Part shown: in pieces, positions 32,201 through 45,540 of the stretch
How positions within the stretch are numbered: the first letter of the stretch is position 1
How the letters are laid out: each line of letters opens with the position of its first letter
From: Cycas panzhihuaensis
Lineage: Eukaryota; Cycadophyta
Reading direction: 5' to 3'
Assembly (NCBI GenBank): GCA_023213395.1
Contig: CM041465.1
Location: forward strand, 23,436,001-23,500,000
DNA: 64,000 bases
Notes under the pieces: generated by a model
What the model was told of the DNA's origin: nothing
What the model saw: only the letters and a program-made list of their open reading frames with translations
Database searches by the model: none
Made by a program: the position numbers and the translations under genes

Positions 32201-33439
32201 TTACTTGATGGTAAGAGAGAGACGTGGATGGATAGGATGTTACTTTTGTCATTTGGGTTTTACACTAGGAATAATAGTAATATTATGTTCAACTATTTGG
32301 GAGTCAAGGCCTTGTATGTCTTTATAATCCCACGCAAAAACTAAGTGAAACTCACAGAAAATATCCTTAAACTGAGCGATCTCTTGGGGAGTATAATGAG
32401 CTCCTAACTTGATGATTCTAGGGGTATCTCATGTTTCTAAATCTATATTAATGGTTTGTTCCATAAGCATTATGTTCCCTTCCTCAAAATAAGGAGGAGA
32501 AGGCTCGACTGAAGAAATAGACTCCTGGGGTTAAGAATGATCAACTATAATCTTAGAAAATCCCAACATGTGATGTCCATGAGGACATCTAGGAGATGAA
32601 CCTACTAAATACTCCACAATCGCTTCATCATTCTCAAAATGATTGATGTGAAAGAGATTGATAAGGTGAAGGTTCTTAGATTAAGAAACAGAAAATAGAA
32701 GAGGACCAACTAAAGAGTTTGGAGTAGATACAAACTCGATAATTGATACAACTCGAGAAAAGGAGATAGGCTTATCTATAAACTCCCAAATTGAAGAAAA
32801 ATCTTGAATGAACTCTTGATTATACATGACATAATCAAGGTGAGATGGAGATATCAAGATAAGTGAAGATAGGAGAGGGTCCACATGAGGACAGGAAAGT
32901 AATGAGATAGTAGAAATGGAATTAACTTCCTATACTACAGTGGAGGTTCCAAATCTAGGTCAACCTGTATAAAATACCCTAGTATCTTTATAATCTGATA
33001 CTAGATCTGGGTGTTAGTGAAATAACATCTTCTTCTCATACCTATTTAACCATGTCTTAAAGAAATGAGAATGAGAGAAAGATGGACAAGTAGCAACACA
33101 TGAGTCATGTGCAATGATACTTGAAGAAGTAGTTACTAAGTGAGTGGTCATAGAAGGAACTACTAAATTTGCCCCTAGGGTTAAGCACAAAACCTATGAG
33201 AAACAAGTGTGAATAGGATTTGTATCAATGAGGTCACTTTGGGATGGTCCTTGATAAGGTATGATAGAACACAAAGCCATTTCTTCTTTTAAAATAGAAG
33301 AAGAAGGAACCAAAATGGGATAAGTCGAATCTGAAGGAACTAGAATGGATAAGGAACCTGATGATAAAGGGACAACCTCAACTAAATCCACATCCTTTAC
33401 TTCTAGGTGAGCTGAAGGAGCTTCAATAGTAAAGTATTA
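32201..33439 (-). pseudogene. Protease-RT linker of element B
   Basis: A ~1.2-kb coding-derived region rich in Ser, Pro and acidic residues, with many stops (for example the 67-codon piece 32884-32681 and 33391-33194). Its position matches the PR-RT linker of element D at about 59880-60900. Similarity in detail is low. Confidence 0.5.
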
Positions 33440-34345
33440 TCATAAACCAAGTGAATAAAAAAAATACTCTACAGAGTAAGAAGATTCACTAGGTTCTACA
33501 AAAGTCTCAATGAGAGGGATTGATTGTTTAATAGGTTTAGGCTTCCGTTTGACAATCTTGAGTACTTCCTCATGGATGAACTTGAGTTTACCAAAAAGAG
33601 ATGAACAAACTACTACCATTTGGGTGATCCATAGTCTACCCAAAAGGATATTGTACTCTAAGTCCAAGTCGATGATAGTAAGGCCAGTAAGCACTGTCTT
33701 ATCTTCTAATATAAGTGGAAGAGTAACTTGACCCAAGGGCACCTTTTGATTCTTATCATATCCTTGGAAGATATATTCACATGGATCAAAGATGAAAATC
33801 TCCAAATCCTCAATAAGACAAAGAGGGATTACATTCATAGATGATCTTTCATTGATGATAACCTGCTTAATATTGATATCATCCTTGATGATCTTAATGT
33901 AAAATGGTTGAATATCATTCGGCACATGGGCAGAATGACTAGGTAAAGTAGCAAGGTCAAAGGAAAGGGTAGAAGTAGGTGAAGAAGCTATCGCAAGAAC
34001 TTCTAATACATCAAATAAAAGTTGATATTTCTTGGGGCAACACTTAAGTAAATTGATAATCGATATACCCACAGGAATGGTCCTTAATTCCCTTACCAAA
34101 GAGAAAGATCCATTCTTTAAACTAGAAGGAACATACCTAAACCTAATGGGATGGGGGGGTACTAGAGGTAAAGAGTCAGGATTCCTAACCATTAAATCAT
34201 TAGATGATTTAGATAGTCCTACACTCTTTGAAGTCTCCACCATATTTATGGTTCTCTTAGTATCATCACCTTTAAGAGGTGGACGAGGTTGACTAGTATT
34301 TCTTCTTACTTGAATATTTGCAGGAGTGGTAATATTATTTAACAA
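33440..34345 (-). pseudogene. Gag tail and aspartic protease of element B
   Basis: The longest ORF of this element (301 codons, minus strand). Residues 1-110 are the gag-to-protease spacer. Protease is at about residues 130-260: KQVIINERSSMNVIPLCLIE, then PCEYIFQGYDKNQKVPLGQV, then LTIIDLDLEYNILLGRLWI. The active-site triplet region, VDNGSS in element D and VDNGSF in element C, reads INERSS here, so the catalytic Asp is Asn and the enzyme is dead. Length and order match elements C and D. It ends in a stop rather than continuing to RT. Confidence 0.75.
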
Positions 34346-34375
34346 ATTAGAGCTTGATGGTTGGTCTTCATCATC

Positions 34376-35604
34376 TTATATGTACTTCCCTTTGCCTTTA
34401 TCTTCTTTACTAGTTTTCTCATTATGTTGAGGCAATGGATCCTTATGGATCATTTGGTCTTGCAATGATTTAGAAGAATGATTTACTTGAGTGTTTGTGT
34501 TATGGACTATATTTTGAATGGTTTGGCACTCACTTCTATCAGGTGTATCAGTCTGATGATAGGAGCACCACTTCATTTTTCTAGATGAAGGAGGAGGTGG
34601 GAGAGGAGCTTGCTTCTTCCTTCCCTCAGTCAAGTGAATCACTTTGGTCTCTTGAGAGGATTGAGTAGGAGATGTACCATTAATACATAACTTAGTGTTG
34701 ATCATACACTCAAGTGATCTAATCAAATAAGTAAGATGATCATATATAGGCTAAGGATGGGTAACCTTTATAGGATGAATTGGATCCTTAGAAAGCATAA
34801 GTTTCCCAACCCTCTTAACACCTACTTATATTTTGAAAGTCTCTAACATCAAACAACGATCAACTACTTCTTTTTACATTTGAGGACCAAGTTTTAAAAC
34901 TTCCATATGTATATGGGGTCTTAATGCATTGGTAAATATATCAAATAACAAACTAGGATCAAGGTATGAATGGCAAGTGTGAACTTGATCTTGAAATATT
35001 CTAACAAAATCTCTTGAAGTTTCATCATTACTTTGTTTAATTGGAAGCAAGGATTTGATGCTTGACTTGAATGGTATCACTACATTAAAATAGTTGATGA
35101 TAGAGTCAACTAGTTGTTAGAACAAGAGAATCAAAGCCAAAGGAAGCAGATAAAACCACTTTAGAGCATCACCTTGAAGTGTTTTCAGAGATAGACATAT
35201 ATGGCATAAAATCCATGCAAGCAAGTGCAAATACCTGTATATGGGAAGTAGGGTCTTGAGATGAATCACTAGAAAACTTAGGTACTTCAAGAAGGAATGG
35301 GGGTATAGGTGACAACAAAACCTCATGTAGAAAGGGAGACTTCATATAGTCTAAGAAGGGTCACCTTGGCCTCAACGTAATAGCACGTTGAGGTAAGGAT
35401 AAAAGATAAGGAATAGATGAATGCATAGGTTGTTATGATTTTGGTTGTTGTGAAAAACCATGAAGTGGAAGAGTAGAAGGAGGAACAAACCACGCTGCAG
35501 GATTAACCATAGAATTAGTTTGAGGTATAAGGTTTTATAGGAAACTTTAATTATAGGTATAGAAAGGGTTAGGTTGAGGTCTAGGCCTAGGAATATGGGA
35601 AGAG
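34376..35604 (-). pseudogene. Gag core and zinc motif of element B
   Basis: Minus-strand pieces in several frames. The Retrotrans_gag-like core includes LQGDALKWFYLLPLA (about 35170-35120) and SNDETSRDFVRIFQDQVHTC, then DIFTNALRPHIHMEVLKLG (35020-34880). The zinc-like motif is at about 34585-34525 (KMKWCSYHQTDTPDRSECQ), a C-x2-H...C arrangement as in Tat gags rather than a CCHC knuckle. Equivalent pieces are in elements C and D. Frameshifts and stops throughout. Confidence 0.72.
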
Positions 35605-36248
35605 TGTTGAGAATACAAGGTCCCACACCTTAAACCGCCATAAGATCTAAACTATTTTGTAACTAGTTATAGGAATTAAAACTAGAATTTAACATGCAAG
35701 TTCTAAACTCATAGATAATACAATAACATGAATATGAAAGCCAAACATCACATATGCACCCAATATAACACGGTAAAACCCTAGCAGTATGCTAGGGAAA
35801 CATTCGTATAGGAAAGGTATTGATCTTTATTGCTGTAAAATGGAGAAAAAGTACATCTTAATAGCAGAGTTCTCTCAAGAACAACAATCAACCACTGCCC
35901 TCATCACAGTACATTACATTACATACAACATAATAAGAAAATCTCTAAACCATACTACATGAGAGCAACATCCAAGGTATAAATCTCAACTATAGAATCT
36001 AGGATATTTGTATCGAATGACCTTGATTCTCTTTACATTTTAATATGGTTTACAGGGCTAATTTTTTGGGTCAGGGGCTATCACCCATGAACCCCCTCTT
36101 AGTGGGGGGCATTCCACACCCCTGCACCCCCTAGCTAAGGGGGGCTCCTGCCCCCCTTGGAACCCCCCGAGAAAGATTAGGGGAGGAAATTACGCCACTA
36201 ACATGCCAAAATTTTAGCCTCAAACTATTATTGCCATAATATCTAACA
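35605..36248 (-). repeat. Solo copia LTR inside element B gag
   Basis: 644 bp, the reverse complement of the copia LTRs at 1995-2641 and 6667-7280, from TGTTGAGAATAC to ATATCTAACA on the plus strand. AAGAG precedes it and AAGAA follows (four of five match), so it is a complete LTR insertion with no internal region, most simply left by recombination between two LTRs. It includes the G/C-rich block at about 36085-36185. Confidence 0.86.
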
Positions 36249-36910
36249 AAGAAGATATGGGCCTAGAAGTCCCCAACAATTGTGATTGCCCTACCGAAGC
36301 ATGTGAATGTGGTAAATAAGCATGAATAATATGTTTCTATGAGGAAATCATGTTAGATTCTCTAGGTGATGGTGGATGAGGCCTAACTCCCTCAGATCCA
36401 ACAATATGTGACACATGAAGGGGTACCTAAGTGGTAGAAGAAATAAGATGTGACGAGGCAATCCTAATGGAATAAGACTAAATGGGTCAAAAACTAGGTG
36501 AAGCCATAATTGTTTGACTAGAGGTAGGTATGTGGATAGAGCTAGGAATGCCATAAGCCACTATGGTAGTATCACCTCTACGAGTAAGAGGTATGGAATG
36601 GGAAGATTGAGCTTGAACCTACTACCTAGGAGAGGGTTGATGAGGTTATGAATGAGTTGATTTGTGATCATCAACTTCTTCCATAAGCAGAAAATGAGGT
36701 CATGAACTAGGTCTTGGTGAAGGAGGATAAGAGAGATGAGGGGACCACATAGTTTTAGGTGGATGGTCTACCTCAATCGACTCATACTCTTCACCTAAGG
36801 GATTAGTCTGGATATGTTGTGGTAAAGATGATATAGTATGAGTCTCTGAGTGAAATGGATCATCATAACTAGGAATATGTAGTGGGGTAGGGATTCTAGT
36901 AAGAGTCATC
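36249..36910 (-). pseudogene. Gag N-terminal region of element B
   Basis: Minus-strand Pro/Ser/His-rich sequence, including a 69-codon frame at 36909-36700 (MTLTRIPTPLHIPSYDDPF). It corresponds by position to the Pro-rich gag starts of elements C and D. The solo LTR at 35605-36248 separates it from the gag core. Confidence 0.55.
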
Positions 36911-37221
36911 TTAGGAAAATATAGATGTAATCGAGTAGTAGGTAGTTCTTCTTGTAGTAAATAAGGATCACCAAGATACTACAAAGGATCTAAATATCCA
37001 TGCTCCACTAGTATGTTATATAGTTATGTTGAATCTTCAAGAGGATAAACATTTGCGTCATGTTCTTGAAACTCTAAAGATTCAACATATGATGATGAAA
37101 TGTCCTAACCAAGGTATAATGGGTGCATTTGAGAATCAGGTGGAAGGCCTTAAAGTCTCAACAAGTGCCTAGGTGTAGGTATTGTAGTTTCCAAAACTTT
37201 ACTTGAAGATAAATGATGAAT
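36911..37221 (-). other. Leader of element B
   Basis: Between primer site and gag start on the minus strand. No clear ORF or motif. Confidence 0.45.
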
Positions 37222-37241
37222 CCCTAGTACGGTCACCAAAA
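37222..37241 (-). other. Putative primer-binding site of element B
   Basis: On the minus strand TTTGGTGACCGTACTAGGG follows the LTR end by a few bases. The position and TTGGTGACC form resemble Tat/Athila primer sites; I do not assign the tRNA. Elements C and D have AGGTGACCA at the matching place (42559 and 51192). Confidence 0.6.
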
Positions 37242-37244
37242 AGA

Positions 37245-39880
37245 TGGTGGTGTTAGGTTTATCCCTAGTAAGGTGATGGTGTTTTAGGGGTGGTTCCTCA
37301 ATAAGGCTACCAAAAACATGGTTTGAGGCCTGGAGAGGGTCCAATATGTATCTCAAAAGAGACCTAAAGGAACATCTTTGCCTAAATCCTAAGAAAGAAT
37401 CTTCGATTAGTAGTGTCATCTACCTTAGTGAGAGTGGGTATGCTGAAATGTGTGGATGTGAAATAGGGTGATAGAATCTACTAACCTACATAACTTGATG
37501 AAGGAGTTCTAAGTTCAAAGTCATACTTACAATATCCTCAAGATCTTTCTTAGGAATTCCTCTCTTATAATTGGTTTAAATTTTTAAGTTTTACTAAGAT
37601 GTAGGAGAGGGTAAGCTAATGGAAATAATAGTTTATCTTGTTTGAGTTTTTAGGTTTTGATATTACTGCAAGGGTACAAAGCCAAGAGAGCAAAATGATA
37701 CAATTAAAGAAACCACGAGACCAAACTCATGTCATTCTTTTTGTTTTTATTTTTTTATTTTTTATAATGAAATCTTAATTAAACACATTAGAAACTATGC
37801 ATGCAAGTCCTTTTTTTTATTGTTGTTGTTGTTTTTTTTTTTAACGAACACACTAGAAACTGTGCATGTAAGACCTTTTTCATTAAAACTATATATGAAA
37901 GTCTTTTTTGTTGGTTTTTTTTAAATAAACACACTATAAGATATGTATGCAATTCCTTTTTTTTGTTAAAATTATGCATGCAACTCTTTTTTTGCTATTT
38001 TTTAAACAAATACACTAGAAATTATGCATGCAAGTTCCTTTTTGTTATTTTTCTAAACAAACACACTAGAAACTATGCATGCAAGTCCTTTTTTTTATTT
38101 TTAAGATAAAGGATGCACATGCAACTATGAAGTGGATTTCCTTCATTTAACACGCATGATTCATTTTAAGAGAGATGATGCCATGTAAATAAAATATGAA
38201 AATATTCACACAATCTTTATGTAAATTTCTTTTTAAAAGGGTTTAATCTACCTACAAGACTAGCTAATATGATCTAACCTTGATGCATGCAACTAATCCT
38301 TTTAAAAAATTATGAAATAATGCATAAAGAGAGAGAATCTCAAAGTAGACTACTACTATTTTATGATGATTTTCAGAGCTATGAGATCATGGATAAGTCA
38401 TAAATCTAAATAATAATCATATATACAAGATCAACCAAAGTTTCTATCATAATTAGAGTAGTAAGAGATCTGAAAGGAATCCTTAAACCCCATATAAAAG
38501 CTAAAAATTAGTAATACTCCAATCAAACAATACTATCAACTTTTAATTTTCGAAATACAAGAGCCCACTTGAAAATAAAAGTGCATGTAATGATAGATAT
38601 AAGACAAATATTCCTTTCCTATTGTAAAGAGTGCCTCAAAATGGTAATTTTCTTTTCACTTGACTAACTTTTTCCACACACTTTCCTCCAAAACAAAAGT
38701 AAAAGAAGAAGTGATAATAATCCAAAGAGGCTAAACAAAAGCCAAACAATGCCAAATAACAGTAGCAATCTAACTAAAATATAGGCTACTTTGAGAGAGT
38801 GGGAAGGAGTAGTTAGATATGTGGTGGAGAGATGACCATGCCACATGCTAGTATATCCTTAAGGAACCCCACAAAGGGTAGACCTTTCAACATATATTTC
38901 AATTCAAAAAGTTCAAATAATAATATAACAACAATCAACCAATGAAAAGAAATAATTTTGAGCTAAAATTACCTTCAAGACAATATGAAACAAGTTTGAA
39001 AGCTAATATAAAAGATCTTACCAAATCTAAAGAAGTTTGAAGTAAAAGTTGATAAAGATCCAAAGAGATGAAATCTAAGACCATCAATAATTGATTAGTT
39101 GTAGCACAATAACAAAACCTTTTCGAGATTTCACCCAATAACTTCAGAAAGTCAAGTCTCCAAAAAGCACATAAGCAGTCCTCAAGAATTCTCTAAGAAG
39201 TTTACAAAATCTCTCTGTCAAAGAGCAAGAATCACTTCTTCCTCTTTAATTATCAACTCTCTTCACTTCTATCTATCTCTCCCATATATTATCTAAAAAC
39301 TATGATCAACAATCCCTTTATAACACTTCTAGGCATTGATAGAATCAAATCCCACCAAATTTGGGCAGTGGCATGCAAAATTTTAGCATGCTAGTCAAGT
39401 TTTACATGCATGCAGTAAAAAACATGGAGATAAGTTAGGAGGCAAATATAACTCATTAAAAAGGTCAAAGAATGATTTTTATTGACAAATTAAGGCATAA
39501 ATGACTTTATTAACGAGGAGAAGGGCCTAAAACATGATGAAAATGATAAACACAAGCCCAAAAATGATAAAAAATTAGATGAAATCAAGGATAAAAAAAA
39601 TTAAAAATAATAAACTTTGAAAGAAGCATGGGGTTAAGTTAGTCATAAAAAAAACTTTGTTTCCATAGTTTACATCATTAGTGAAATGATAGGAATACAA
39701 GCCATAACATCATTCATTACATTTCATCAATCAACAATCAAACATCATTTCAACAAAATGAGGCCCAATCCATCAAGTAGAATCAACATAAATAAATCAC
39801 TACCAATAAAAGTATATAACATGCATCAATTTACCAACATAATGCAAATACAACTAAGGAGGCCAAGTTTTGGTGAAACA
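37245..39880 (-). repeat. 5' LTR of element B
   Basis: 2636 bp, collinear with 23710-26391. The plus-strand right end TGGTGAAACA is followed by the target duplication TGCTC. Both LTRs show ~60-codon hydrophobic minus-strand frames (25174-25359, 38664-38846); since LTRs start identical, their retention is not evidence of function. Confidence 0.88.
37730..38105. repeat. LTR minisatellite, second copy
   Basis: About six imperfect units of the poly-T plus ACACACTAGAAACT plus ATGCATGCAAGTC repeat, the partner of 24190-24615. The apparent 102-codon plus-strand ORF here is this repeat translated. Confidence 0.78.
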
Positions 39881-40317
39881 TGCTCTTTCCTCATCAACTT
39901 CATTTCATTAGTTGTATCTTTCATTACAAGCTTTAGCACATACTTTTACTCTACTTTTGATAGTCAAAGGGAGGCAAAACCTTCCTTTCCTCATTGGTTC
40001 TCACCCTCAAATCCTTGGGTCCTCTTTAGCTAGTAGTTGGATAGATTTAGAACACCTATGAGAAGGGAAAGAGGAGAAAACAACTAGAGTCCTAGCTCCT
40101 AGTGCCACATCCTCAAGGGTAATCCCCTACCTCTCAAGGTTTCCTACACTATATCTGCATTATAAGATAGGGTATCCCTTTAGGCATGGGTCTCACTCTT
40201 GATTGTAGCATTTGTAGCACTTGCAACGCTTGCATTTAGTTAATATATATATGATTTATCAATAATCTCCATGATCTGCTCCTTCCTTTCATAATATTTA
40301 CATTGTTTTGGCATATT

Positions 40318-40395
40318 TTGTAAACTTTACAACATTTGTAACTTTTGTATTATTTGCAACTTTTGCAACATTTATAATTTCTTGCAAGTTTTGAT
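40318..40395 (+). repeat. Short tandem TTTGCAAC / TTTGTAAC repeats in LTR
   Basis: Repeated words ACAACATTTGTAAC, TTTGCAACTTTTGCAAC and ATTTATAATTTCTTGCAAG. The complementary series is in the inverted LTR at about 48520-48600, so it is an ancestral part of this LTR family. Confidence 0.6.
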
Positions 40396-40647
40396 GCTAA
40401 GTTGCTTGAAACTCTTGATCTCCACCTAATTTGCCTATGCAATACCTGAGCATATAAGAGGTGACTCACTTATGAGAGCTATCCATTCCAAGGCTCTCTC
40501 CTTCTTCACCCTTAAATCCCCCTTTTTTCCCATAGATCTTTTATGCGACATTATCGTATATGAAGGAAAAATCACATATTGTTTTATTTCTTTCTTTTGG
40601 GATATAAAGTAGACTTCATCTCCACTTTGATAAGACACATACACACA

Positions 40648-40789
<142 letters not shown>

Positions 40790-41088
40790 AGTTGTTAGTT
40801 GTTAAAAGGTTTCATTCATGTGAAAGATAAGGTTTCTCTGAAGCAAGTAGGATTGCATCGCGACAAAGAGGTATGTCTCTCCTTTTAGGTATTTATTTTT
40901 CCTTGACTTCTCCTTTCAAGATCCTTATTATATAAATACTTTGGGGAAGGTAAAAGAAGAACCTCCCATAACTTCATCTGTGACACCCATCATGACTTGG
41001 AGCATAAAGCTATGAATGAGGGAAGAAGCGAGAAGAAGAATGTGGCACCTCACCAACTGACATACCTCCTAGTGCACCCCTTATAGTG

Positions 41089-41115
41089 CTCTCTCTCTCT
41101 CTCTCTCTCTCTCTC
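41089..41115. repeat. (CT)13 microsatellite
   Basis: An uninterrupted CT run within the C LTR. Confidence 0.88.
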
Positions 41116-42599
41116 CTTTTGTCTCCCTCCTTTTCCTAAAAGAAGATTTCCTATACTTCATGAGGATTGTAGCCCTCCATTTGTATGTTTTCATTCATAA
41201 GAAGGAAATATAAGAAGAATACACAAATGCTTGCATTCTTGTCTTTTGTTTCCCACCTCCCATGTAGAAATAACAAAGATCTTACTTCTCTCCTTTATTT
41301 ACATGAGCATAAGAAAGTGGTGTGAATAGGAACATTCTTTTTTTATTTTAGGAAAGATAAGGATAAACCAACAAAAGAACCTTCCATTCCTTGTCATTCT
41401 TTTTTGCATTCTGCATATGTGCATGTATACAAGGGTAAAGTTAAGAAGGCATAGTTCAGTTCAAGGCATTTTCTTATTTGTATCAAAAGAAGAACCTGCA
41501 TGAATCATTTATATTTCCTCTCTCCTTTAGCCCCCTCCCTTAAATTAACCTTCTTCAGATAAAGGACAAGAAAGTGAGCTTAGGAGAGAGTCTTGCTATT
41601 TATTTACATTCTTTCTCAAGATTAACACCTTAGTCATTTTCACCACTTCATCTTATAGTTGGAATGAAGGACACAATCCATACCCTCAACATTCTTGAAT
41701 AAAACTTATGTTTAGTTCAAGCCCTAAAGGCACACCCTTTAGGTAACTTCAAACACAATCTTCTAATAATCTTACCCTTCACATTTGGTTCCTATGCGTA
41801 ATAAATCTTCTCTTACCTCTAAACTAATGGCTTTTTCTCCCCTCTTTTAGGTTCCCACTCCATAAGGAACTATCCCTTCTCCCTCAGCTCCTCTCTAGGA
41901 GGGGGCCTTTTCTCTCCTCCCCTTCACCATTAGGATATGAGAGCTCTCCTTTAGGCTACCTGGTAAACTGAGGATACCCTTGCCCAATCCAGATCCTAGA
42001 AGGTCCTTGTCCAAAGAGAAGGTCTTAAGCGTTATTCGTGGGTCCCTGAACCTATGTTCTAATGCGTAGATTCCCTTTTAGGATGACCTATCCTCTTTCT
42101 TAATACCCTTAAGCCCCTATTATAGTTGTAGTATTGGCTTAGGTGTCCTTATCCTTAGTGACACTCTAAAGGAACACTTCCATTAGTGACCATACTAGGG
42201 AACTACCAGTAAGGGAACATTCTAATTTCCCTTATGTTAGTGTTACCCTTCTTCTTTGGCTCATTCCTTCTGGATTTATTAGGCAACCCCTAATGCCTTT
42301 TACTTAGCATTACATCCTTACCTCTTCTAAAGTTTTGGGTGGAGCTTGAATGTGATAATTTTCTCATTGTCTATGAGGTCTCCCTTCTGCTTTGGAAGAA
42401 TCTCCTTAATCCTCCCTTCTTTTATCTGATTCTAAATTGGACATGGAAGGATATCCCTCAAAATAGGCATATCATGCCTACGTTTCTAAGACCTAACCGT
42501 AAATCTTAGCCTCATTTTAGGGTCCTTCTCAAGAAGGTAACAAACCTATTTTCTATCTAGGTGACCAAGAACACTCATATTTCCATCATCTCCCCACGC

Positions 42600-44500
42600 G
42601 TGACATGGGTGTGCCATCTTCCATGGAGTTTCACCATCTTGGTGAGAATACCCATGAGGATTGACTTAGGGGGTCTACTTCACATGAGGAACCTTCCACC
42701 TCATATGAGCAAGTGGGAACTCCTCTTATAGATGTGGTGGAAGTGTTGCAATAATGCTTCTAGGCTACAAGTATCCAATCACCTCCAAAGTGGTTGGAAA
42801 GCATCCTATATAGCATGGCACCTCATTCTTCTTCATCTGCACCTCTTAACTCTTCCCAATCTATATTTATATTTATGGTAGGGTCATCCCCTGTTGTTCC
42901 TTCTTCTTCATATGTCCCTCATACCCAAGGGACTATCCAAGGTATACTCACCTCTCAAATTGGGTTGAGCATACCTCCTCCTAGTCAAGTGACCATGTCC
43001 CAACCAATTTTGGTTCATGCCCCTCTCACCTGACTTAGGGGACCCTCATGCCCCCTTTCTTCGGGTCACATGGGATCTATCCCCATGCATCCCTAATCTT
43101 AACCAAGAGATTCTTCCCTTTACCTACCCCAGGATACACATCCTAACCATGGGGGCATGGGAAATGAAATCCCCTTATAGTCTATGGGGTAGATTCACTC
43201 CATTCATATGGTGTCACACCTCCCACAGGTGGCCCATATGGGTAAAATCCCATCCTACACCCGTCTTTTCCATCTTCATATATAACCTTGCACATAATGC
43301 CTTTGCATGGGAGATTCACTCCTCCTTAAGGCCCTCTTTCTCAAGGCCCCTCTTAATAAGAGGTATATCCTTAAGGGGGAGTAGTCTTCTCTTGCCCACT
43401 TACCCCTTTTCTAGCTCCCTCTCAAATGAGAATGGTACCTCCCTATCAAGCAGGAGAGAAACCATAACCTTATCATAGTTAAGCCCCTCAAGGAGGACTT
43501 GGATAGCCATACATATCTCCTCCTCCTCCTTTTCCCAACCCACTAGCTCAACCAAGGGTTTTCCCTTTCATTGACTATAGGTTAATCCCTCTATCCATTG
43601 AGGTTCTTAGGACTAACCTACTACCTCATTCCCTTGAGGTACCTAGATTTAATGGGACCTTGTCAAAGGACCCAACCGAGTACATTAGGATCTTCTCCAT
43701 GGTGTGTATTGACTATTGGGCCTATGATCATATCATTATAAAACTTTTACCTTGTTCTTTGCATGGAGATGCACTCAAGTAGTTACATAACCTCCCTACC
43801 TATTCCATCCATTATTTCTAATAGTTAGTGGATGAATCCATCAACTACTTTGATGTAGCTCATCCTTTTGAGAGTAGGATTAAAGCCCCACTCTTGCTCA
43901 AGCAAGATCATGAGGAGATGAACTATGATTTCAAGAGGTGCTTCCACAACCTTCTTCATTCTATGAAGGTCACTTTGCCTAAGGAGTTAAACATGGATCT
44001 CTTTATGAATGCCCTCTGCCCTGAGGTCCATGTTGAAGTCCTCAAGATGGGGAAAATAACATGTGACTCCACCATAACTAAGTACTTAGTGATGGAGGCT
44101 ATTGAGATCCAGGAAAGTCTCAAGAAGCCTCCCAAGTTATCACAATGATAAGAGGCACCCCCTCCGTCATGTGATCAGTGATCCCAACAACTCCCAAGGC
44201 CTTCTACCCACATGACAGAGAAGATCTTAGACCCATTGACTTCTATTATATGTTCCATTAAACATATAATGAAGGAGCTTAAGCTCCAACCTCCTTCATC
44301 ACCTTCAGATTCTCATAGGCCTATCTATAAGGCCTCATAAGATACACCTCCCAAAAATAAAAATACCCACTCTTCTCAAACTAGGAAGACCAAACCTTCC
44401 TCAAATATGAAGTGGTACTCTGTTCATGATGAGTGTTTCCATGAGGACTCGCAGTATTGGGTGTAACACTTAGAACTTGCACCACCTCATGACTCTTCCC
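42600..44500 (+). pseudogene. Gag of element C
   Basis: The Pro/Ser-rich N-terminus (42794-43033: HSSSSAPLNSSQSIF, then QIGLSIPPPSQVTMS) is followed by the gag core at 43640-44145: FNGTLSKDPTEYIRIFSMVC, then YWAYDHIIIKLL, and the 106-codon segment starting MDESINYFDVAHPF with LMNALCPEVHVEVLKMG-like sequence. A zinc-like motif lies at 44407-44460 (KWYSVHDECFHEDSQYW), where the first Cys of element D's KWCSIH is Tyr. Stops interrupt at several Gln/Trp positions and at least one frameshift lies before 43650. Confidence 0.75.
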
Positions 44501-45540
44501 CTAGGTGGGTGTCTAAATCTAATTTAGACCAACCTATCCATCGTGATCCCTTCCCTAAACATGGAGAACGGGATCAACATACCTACAATAAAGGGATCAA
44601 GAATAGGGGATGATCCTTTAGCCTCACTCTTGCCCAATCAAAAGGAAAGAGGGTAAGGAACTCATCCTCACCTCCTTGTTCCCACTCTCAAGCTTCTCAA
44701 TCCTATCAATCTCGTAATAAGGAAAAGAAAGTTATTCAAATGCTTAAGACTACTCCTTTGTTTATCATCACTAGTTCTTAAGCAGCTAAAGAGGCCATTG
44801 GGGCCTCCTCTTCTCAACCAGATTTTTTTGTGGACAATCTATATTCTGAGATTTTGGCACTTCCCAAGATTATTCCTATCTGCCTAGGTCATTATAATTT
44901 CTAAAGGGTACTTCCCCAATATATTAGAAAAGGGAAATCCTTCTCGATCATTGATGATATCCACACCATGGTGGCTAGGATGTCCATGATGGATGTCTTA
45001 TGGAGTTATCCAAAGTAACAGGCTCTTCTTCTCAAGGCTTTAGGATTAGTTAATTCTCACATTCACGCTTTGGGTGCCACCCTAAACTAGAAGCCTCTCA
45101 TCACCTTTGATCTTAAAGACCTCCCTCCATCAAGTGAAAGGAAGCACCAGTGGCACTATACTTTCATCATCTCCATTGATACTCTAGAATGCACACTTAG
45201 AAGAATTGTTGTAGACAATGGTTCTTTTGTCAATGCTATACCCTTACACATAATATAGGATCTAGGCATAGCAACTCTTGAGCTAGTTCTATGATGTTGC
45301 TAAGGCTATGATGGTAGAAAAAAATGCCCCTTGGATTTGTCTCTATTCCCCTCACCCTTGAGGATAAAACCATCCTTATAAACATAATAGTCCTCAATGT
45401 AGATGTGGACTATAACCTTTTGTTAGGATGCCTATGGCTTGACCAAATGGGAGCCATGTGTTTGTCCCATTGGGGGAAACTAATGTTTGTCCATAAAGGG
45501 TAGATAAAGGTGGTTTCCTAGGAGCCTCCTCCTGCTTGAT
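44501..45540 (+). pseudogene. Gag tail and protease of element C
   Basis: 45200-45270 reads IVVDNGSFVNAIPLHII, the aspartic protease site with its Asp kept, preceded by YTFIISIDTLE. It continues to about 45480 in shifted frames (a stop at the position of Asp-Leu-Gly follow-on, then a frame change near 45300). The matching region of element D is better preserved. Confidence 0.72.

Larger units (their letters stand above)
23710..39880 (-). mobile_element. Tat-type Ty3/gypsy element B, structurally complete
   Basis: A 16.2-kb minus-strand element with LTRs of 2682 bp (23710-26391) and 2636 bp (37245-39880) and a perfect 5-bp target duplication. The minus-strand order is primer site (about 37222-37241), proline/serine-rich gag, protease, linker, RT, RNase H, integrase, a 3-kb 3' region with an archaeal-type RNase H, polypurine tract and 3' LTR. 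There is no chromodomain. The RT, RNase H and integrase sequences and the extra RNase H fit the plant Tat lineage. It landed in the 5' LTR of element C. A solo copia LTR (35605-36248) interrupts its gag. LTR divergence looks like about 10% overall, uneven along the length. All genes carry stops. Confidence 0.9.

Noticed and set aside
37801-38109. 102-codon plus-strand ORF with repeated NKHTRNYACK-like units
   Set aside because: It is the LTR minisatellite read as protein; the poly-T runs vary in length and shift the frame between copies.
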